Assembly: GCF_015163715.1 (NCBI RefSeq)
Contig: NZ_JADDUM010000242.1
Span: forward strand, 1 to 38,784
DNA length: 38,784 bases
Direction of reading: 5' to 3'
From: Pseudomonas cyclaminis
GTDB taxonomy: Bacteria > Pseudomonadota > Gammaproteobacteria > Pseudomonadales > Pseudomonadaceae
Numbering within the stretch: the first letter of the stretch is position 1; each line of letters begins with the position of its first letter. The position numbers and the translations under genes are program-made. Positions 35,345-38,784 of this stretch are shown here, one piece after another. The notes under the pieces were generated by a model. It searched no databases and was not told the DNA's origin. It saw only the letters and a list, made by a program, of their open reading frames with translations.

Positions 35345-35378
35345 AAAGATCGCTGATTCCCTTATCAAAGATCGCTGA
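35345..35378. repeat. Two 12-bp direct repeats at the cyclase 3' end
   Basis: AAAGATCGCTGA occurs at 35345-35356 and 35367-35378, 22 bases apart; the second copy overlaps the cyclase stop codon. This is near the place where base composition returns to normal, so it could be a local duplication or a trace of an insertion event. Confidence 0.5.
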
Positions 35379-36857
35379 AATCTATTATCCGATTACGCCC
35401 CGCATGCTTGGCCTCATACAACGCCTGGTCCGCGCTCAACAGCAACGCCTCCAGCGACAGGCGGTTACGTTTGTCCCAAGTGCTCAAGCCAATGCTCACG
35501 GTGATCGGCTGTTCATCCCCGGCGACCCGTGGCAGGCGCTCGACGCTGCTGCGGATGTGCTCGGCGATGACCAGGGCGCCCTTGGTATCGGTATGTGGCA
35601 GCACCACCGCAAACTCTTCCCCGCCGTACCGTGCCGCCAGGTCTGCGGGACGGCGGATGTTGTCGCCGATCACCTGGGCGACGGTGCGCAATGCCTCGTC
35701 ACCGCCTTGATGCCCATGGCGATCGTTGAACGCCTTGAAGTGGTCCACGTCGATCATCAGCAACGTCAGTTGCTCTGTTGAACGCTGTGCGCGGTCCCAC
35801 TCCAGGCGCAGGCGCTCATCGAGGATGCGGCGGTTGGCAGCCCGGTGAGGGCGTCAGTGGCTGCCAGTTCTGACAGCACCCGTTCTGCGCGGTAGCGGCG
35901 CCGCAGTTCACGACGCAGCATCCAGGCCAGCCACAACAGGCCGATACACAGGATGCCGGTGGCGCCGCTGGTCAGTAGCGCAGCGCGTTTCCAAGGGGCA
36001 AACACGTCTTCGCTGGACAGGGCCACGACCACGATCAATGGCAGCTCTCCGACGTTGGTAAAGGTATACAGGCGCTCCTTGCCGCTTATGGCGGAGATGG
36101 CCTGGAAGCTGCCGTTGTCTTCGAGCAGCATGCGTTTGAAATTCGGCCGCTCGCTCAGGTCCTTATCAATCATGTCGCGTTCGAGCAGCGGCTGCTGGGC
36201 CAGCAGAATGCCTTTTTTATTGATCAGATTGACGCTGCTGCTGTTGCCGATGGTCAGGGTGCTGAACAACTGGTCGAAATACGCCAGGCGCATGGTTGCC
36301 ACCGCGACGCCGGCGAACTCACCGTTGGGCCCTGACACGCGCCGACTGAATGCCATGCGCCAGACCTGGTCGCAATCGCAATGGATCTTGAACGGTCGAC
36401 TGATGAACAAGCCGGCCTGGGCATCCTCTGCATGCACCTGGAAATAGTCGCGGTTGGCAAAATTACGCGGGCTGGGGTGCAAGGTCGAGGAGTCTGCGAT
36501 GACTGCGCCATCCGCGTCCAACAACAGGACTTCGCCCTTGAAAGGCGCCGCCGTGGCCAGGTCAAACTGCACCAGGTGCTGGATATTCACATCCACCTGC
36601 GACAGGTCTTCGCGTTGCCTGGCTGCGATCAAGCCTTTGAGCGCCAGGTCGTACAACTCGACGTTGCGCAGCACATCGGCATTGATCAGTTGGGCAATGT
36701 TGGTGGTCGAGCGCTTGGCCGCCTGCAGGGTGCTGGCGTGTTCACGGATCAGCAACGCCGCGACGATAATCACAATCAGGGCGACGGTGAGGCCGCTGCC
36801 CAGAATCAAAAACAACTCCGGATGTGCAGGCGAGGTACGAGCAGGACGTTGACTCAT
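35365..36857 (-). pseudogene. Membrane-bound diguanylate cyclase (GGDEF), frameshifted
   Basis: With one base restored this is a 497-residue c-di-GMP synthase. An N-terminal transmembrane helix (LTVALIVIIVAALLI), a periplasmic double-Cache-like sensor of about 250 residues (including NRDYFQVHAEDAQAGLFIS) and a second helix (LLTSGATGILCIGLLWLAW) lead to the GGDEF domain. The active site is GGEEF. RPAD lies five residues before it, a complete product-inhibition I-site (RxxD), so the enzyme looks active and feedback-controlled. The break is in LTGLP followed by the wrong frame; adding an A at CCAACCGCC (minus strand, near 35834) gives L P N R R I L D E R and continues into LMIDVDHFKAFNDRHGHQGGDEAL. 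This is the same one-base-loss pattern as in the other broken genes here. The bound signal is unknown. Confidence 0.85.
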
Positions 36858-36943
36858 CGGGCAGACTTCAGCGGTGTGAATGCTGGCAGTTTAGTTCTAC
36901 CCGATGAAAATTAAATACTGAGTTGTAAAGAAAGATCAGCAGG

Positions 36944-38272
36944 TCAGAAGACGTTGATGGGGTAGTCGACGATCACCCGGTACTCATCCACATCCCGGTC
37001 CACCGCCGAGTAGCCGTGGCTGCCGCGGTTGGTCGCCCATTGCAGGCGCATTGCCAGGTCCTTGGCCTTGCCGCCCTGCACCACGTATTTCACGTCGATG
37101 TCCCGTTCCCAGTGCTTGGCGTCTTTGCCATCGGCGCTGTACCAGGCGCTGTAGCCACGGCTTTGCGGGTCGACCTGGGTCAGGTCGGTCTTGCCGCTGA
37201 TGTAGGACACGGCCGAGGTCAGGCCGGGCAGGCCGAGGCCGGCGAAGTCATAGGCGTACTTAAGCTTCCACGAGCGCTCGTTGGGGCCGTTGAAGTCCGA
37301 GTATTGCTGGGAGTTGTCCAGGTACACGCTGTCGCCCTGGGCGATGTAGTCGAATGGCGTGTTGCCGTTTACCCGCTGGTAGGCGGCGGTGACGCTGTGG
37401 TGACCCACGCCCACGGTGAAATGCAGGCTGTAGGTGTTGTTGTCGATATCCCCCAGCAACGACTGGCCGGTGTCCTGGGTGTGGTAGTAGTGCAGGCCCG
37501 GATTGAGACTGACCAGGTCATTGAGCGCGTAGGTGTAGTCCAGGTCGTAGTAGTACTGGTGCCACACGTCCTTGAGTTCGGAGGCGTACAGGTTGCTGGT
37601 CAGGCCGGGAATACCGCTGAACGACACACCAGCCCAGTTCATGTGCTGGCTGTCGGCGTTGGTCGGCAAGGCGCCGTAGCTGGTTCCGATGCGCCGGTGG
37701 CCGCTCTGGTTGTAGAGCTTGGTGAAGCTGGCTTGGCCACCCTCGAACATCCAGCCGTCGAAGCTGTGGTTGTTCAGGCTTACGCCACGGAAGGTCTGTG
37801 GCAGCATCCGGGTCTGCCCCCCGGCGATGACCGGGTTGTTGAGGAACAGGTCACCGGCTTTCAACTCGGTATCAAAGGCGCGCATCTTCAAGGTGCCACC
37901 GGCCGTGGAGAACGATCCGGGCGCTTTGCCGCTGCCGTCAGTGCTGCCGTAGGGAAGAATGCTGGAGCCGTCAGTGCCGCCACCGCCGTCGAGCTTGAGG
38001 CCGAGCATGGCATGGGCGTCCAGGCCGAAGCCGACCGTGCCTTGGGTGAAGCCGGATTCGAACGTACCGAGGAACCCCTGGCCCCACTCCTTGCTGTCAT
38101 CGGTGTGAATATCGCGACGGTCGCGGTTCATGTAGTAGTTGCGTGTGTTGATATTGAGGTGCGAGCCCTCGATGAAACCTTCAATGGGGGGAGTGTCTGC
38201 CGCGTGGGCAAGGGGGACGATCATTGCTGCAATCGCGAGGAATAACGGGGTCAGCGTCAGCGAGTTCTTCAC
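36944..38272 (-). CDS. OprD-family outer-membrane porin
   Basis: A porin of 442 residues with a signal peptide (KNSLTLTPLFLAIAAMIVPL, cleaved after AHA). The mature start, GFIEGSHLNINTRNYYMNRD, is the classic OprD beginning, and many amphipathic strands follow. The protein ends in a short FHxF-like strand (VDYPINVF) with C-terminal Phe, as needed for barrel insertion. OprD porins take up specific small solutes such as basic amino acids or aromatic acids; the subfamily cannot be assigned by eye. The GTG at 38272 is chosen because AAAGGAG lies eight bases upstream and the signal peptide follows directly. The leader upstream contains a terminator-like hairpin (38341-38369). Confidence 0.9.
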   Translation of the reverse strand: MKNSLTLTPLFLAIAAMIVPLAHAADTPPIEGFIEGSHLNINTRNYYMNRDRRDIHTDDSKEWGQGFLGTFESGFTQGTVGFGLDAHAMLGLKLDGGGGTDGSSILPYGSTDGSGKAPGSFSTAGGTLKMRAFDTELKAGDLFLNNPVIAGGQTRMLPQTFRGVSLNNHSFDGWMFEGGQASFTKLYNQSGHRRIGTSYGALPTNADSQHMNWAGVSFSGIPGLTSNLYASELKDVWHQYYYDLDYTYALNDLVSLNPGLHYYHTQDTGQSLLGDIDNNTYSLHFTVGVGHHSVTAAYQRVNGNTPFDYIAQGDSVYLDNSQQYSDFNGPNERSWKLKYAYDFAGLGLPGLTSAVSYISGKTDLTQVDPQSRGYSAWYSADGKDAKHWERDIDVKYVVQGGKAKDLAMRLQWATNRGSHGYSAVDRDVDEYRVIVDYPINVF

Positions 38273-38340
38273 CGGTAAAGCTCCTTTGGTCAATCGAAAA
38301 CGGCCAATGTCGTGGGGGTGTGCCTGGCCTTTTTTACGGC

Positions 38341-38369
38341 AAAAAAAAGCCGCTGATATCAGCGGCTTT
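38341..38369 (-). terminator. Terminator hairpin upstream of the porin gene
   Basis: Read on the minus strand, GCCGCTGAT and ATCAGCGGC form a perfect 18-base palindrome followed by eight T. It lies about 70 bases before the porin start codon and points towards it. It may end a transcript from outside the window, or act as an attenuator in the porin leader. Confidence 0.75.
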
Positions 38370-38492
38370 AAGACAGATTCCCAGTGTAGAGCCCTGGAAA
38401 TAAGTCGAGGGAAATTCGGGTAAGCGGCTAGGTGTCTTTGCCGTCGCGCTCGTCGGTGCGTCAAATTAACGCAGGCGGGCGGTGCGATATAG

Positions 38493-38521
38493 AGTGTAAC
38501 AAGAGAATGACTGTTGCCCAA
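38493..38521 (-). promoter_or_regulatory. Weak candidate promoter upstream of the porin
   Basis: On the minus strand TTGGGC (38521-38516), 17 bases, TACACT (38498-38493). If used, transcription starts near 38486 and the leader includes the terminator hairpin at 38341-38369. Both hexamers are only partial matches. Confidence 0.3.
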
Positions 38522-38553
38522 ATCGCAACAGTTTGGTGGTGGTGATGGTGGTG

Positions 38554-38784
38554 TACATATCCGTTGCTGCGGTAACGGCGGCTTAGGGTTCCGCTCTTAC
38601 AGCGGGTCACTTTTGGAAGGACCGGAATGCCGGCCCAGCCAAAAGTAACCAAAAGGTCCTCGCCCCACCACTCGGTGCCTCGCCTAGGCTCGGCATGCCC
38701 GCAATCCGACAGTGATGTGGGGCGCGCCACGCGCCATCCATGGCGCAGGGCGGCTAAACCGGCATCCCTGCCGGTTTACCCCCC
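38554..38784. repeat. Non-coding Pseudomonas repeat element (partial, cut by window end)
   Basis: No believable gene. The block contains GGTCACTTTTGG (38605-38616) inverted as CCAAAAGTAACC (38639-38650) around a GC-rich centre. The segment GCCCCACCACTCGGTGCCTCGC follows, and a perfect 10-bp hairpin TAAACCGGCA/TGCCGGTTTA (38755-38778) sits at the window end. Similar blocks recur between genes in many Pseudomonas genomes, as I remember, and are often mis-annotated as small proteins. The right end is not in view. Confidence 0.55.

Noticed and set aside
38533..38552. A run coding for six histidines on the minus strand, resembling an affinity tag
   Set aside because: The GGTGGTGGTGATGG tract is a short triplet-like repeat in a region without a credible gene; no vector sequence, start signal or tagged protein accompanies it.

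Overview
The window is chromosomal DNA of a fluorescent Pseudomonas, most likely of the P. fluorescens group. The grounds are coding density, high-GC codon use, gene content and order typical of the genus, REPIN-type repeats of the GGGGGCTTGCCCCC kind, and an OprD-family porin.

Region 1 (1-8521) is a lipid-related accessory module. It holds an AlkK-like acyl-CoA synthetase, a DUF1302 outer-membrane-type protein, a DUF1329 protein and a large MalT-like LuxR regulator. One REPIN lies at its start and another before the regulator. Region 2 (8655-14871) is conserved envelope and housekeeping DNA: a glyoxalase-II-like hydrolase, an OmpA-type lipoprotein behind a likely AlgU promoter, then on the minus strand lpoA, yraN, a DiaA/GmhA-like SIS protein and a dual-BON lipoprotein, with rsmI divergent from lpoA. 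Region 3 (14966-15319) is RNase P RNA. Region 4 (15572-33540) is a complete dcw cluster: mraZ-rsmH-ftsL-ftsI-murE-murF-mraY-murD-ftsW-murG-murC-ddlB-ftsQ-ftsA-ftsZ-lpxC. Most of its genes overlap by a few bases. It starts at a sigma70 promoter followed by the 10-bp-spaced MraZ repeats and ends at a UUCG-loop terminator after lpxC. It makes UDP-MurNAc-pentapeptide and lipid I/II, builds the divisome, and ends with the committed step of lipid A synthesis.

Region 5 (33541-35250) is the most unusual part. It is an AT-richer insert with two overlapping genes: a CesT-like type III secretion chaperone and a 334-residue protein that resembles the catalytic domain of the Shigella OspC / Chromobacterium CopC ADP-riboxanase effectors, without their ankyrin repeats. 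No secretion apparatus is visible here. Region 6 (35365-38784) holds a membrane diguanylate cyclase and an OprD-type porin on the minus strand. The porin leader contains a terminator hairpin, and the window ends in a non-coding repeat element.

Four genes (DUF1302, DUF1329, murD, diguanylate cyclase) are each broken by one missing base in a short homopolymer. MurD is essential and single-copy in the pathway, so the simplest reading is base-calling or assembly error, not gene decay. All homology statements are from memory and inspection; no search was run.
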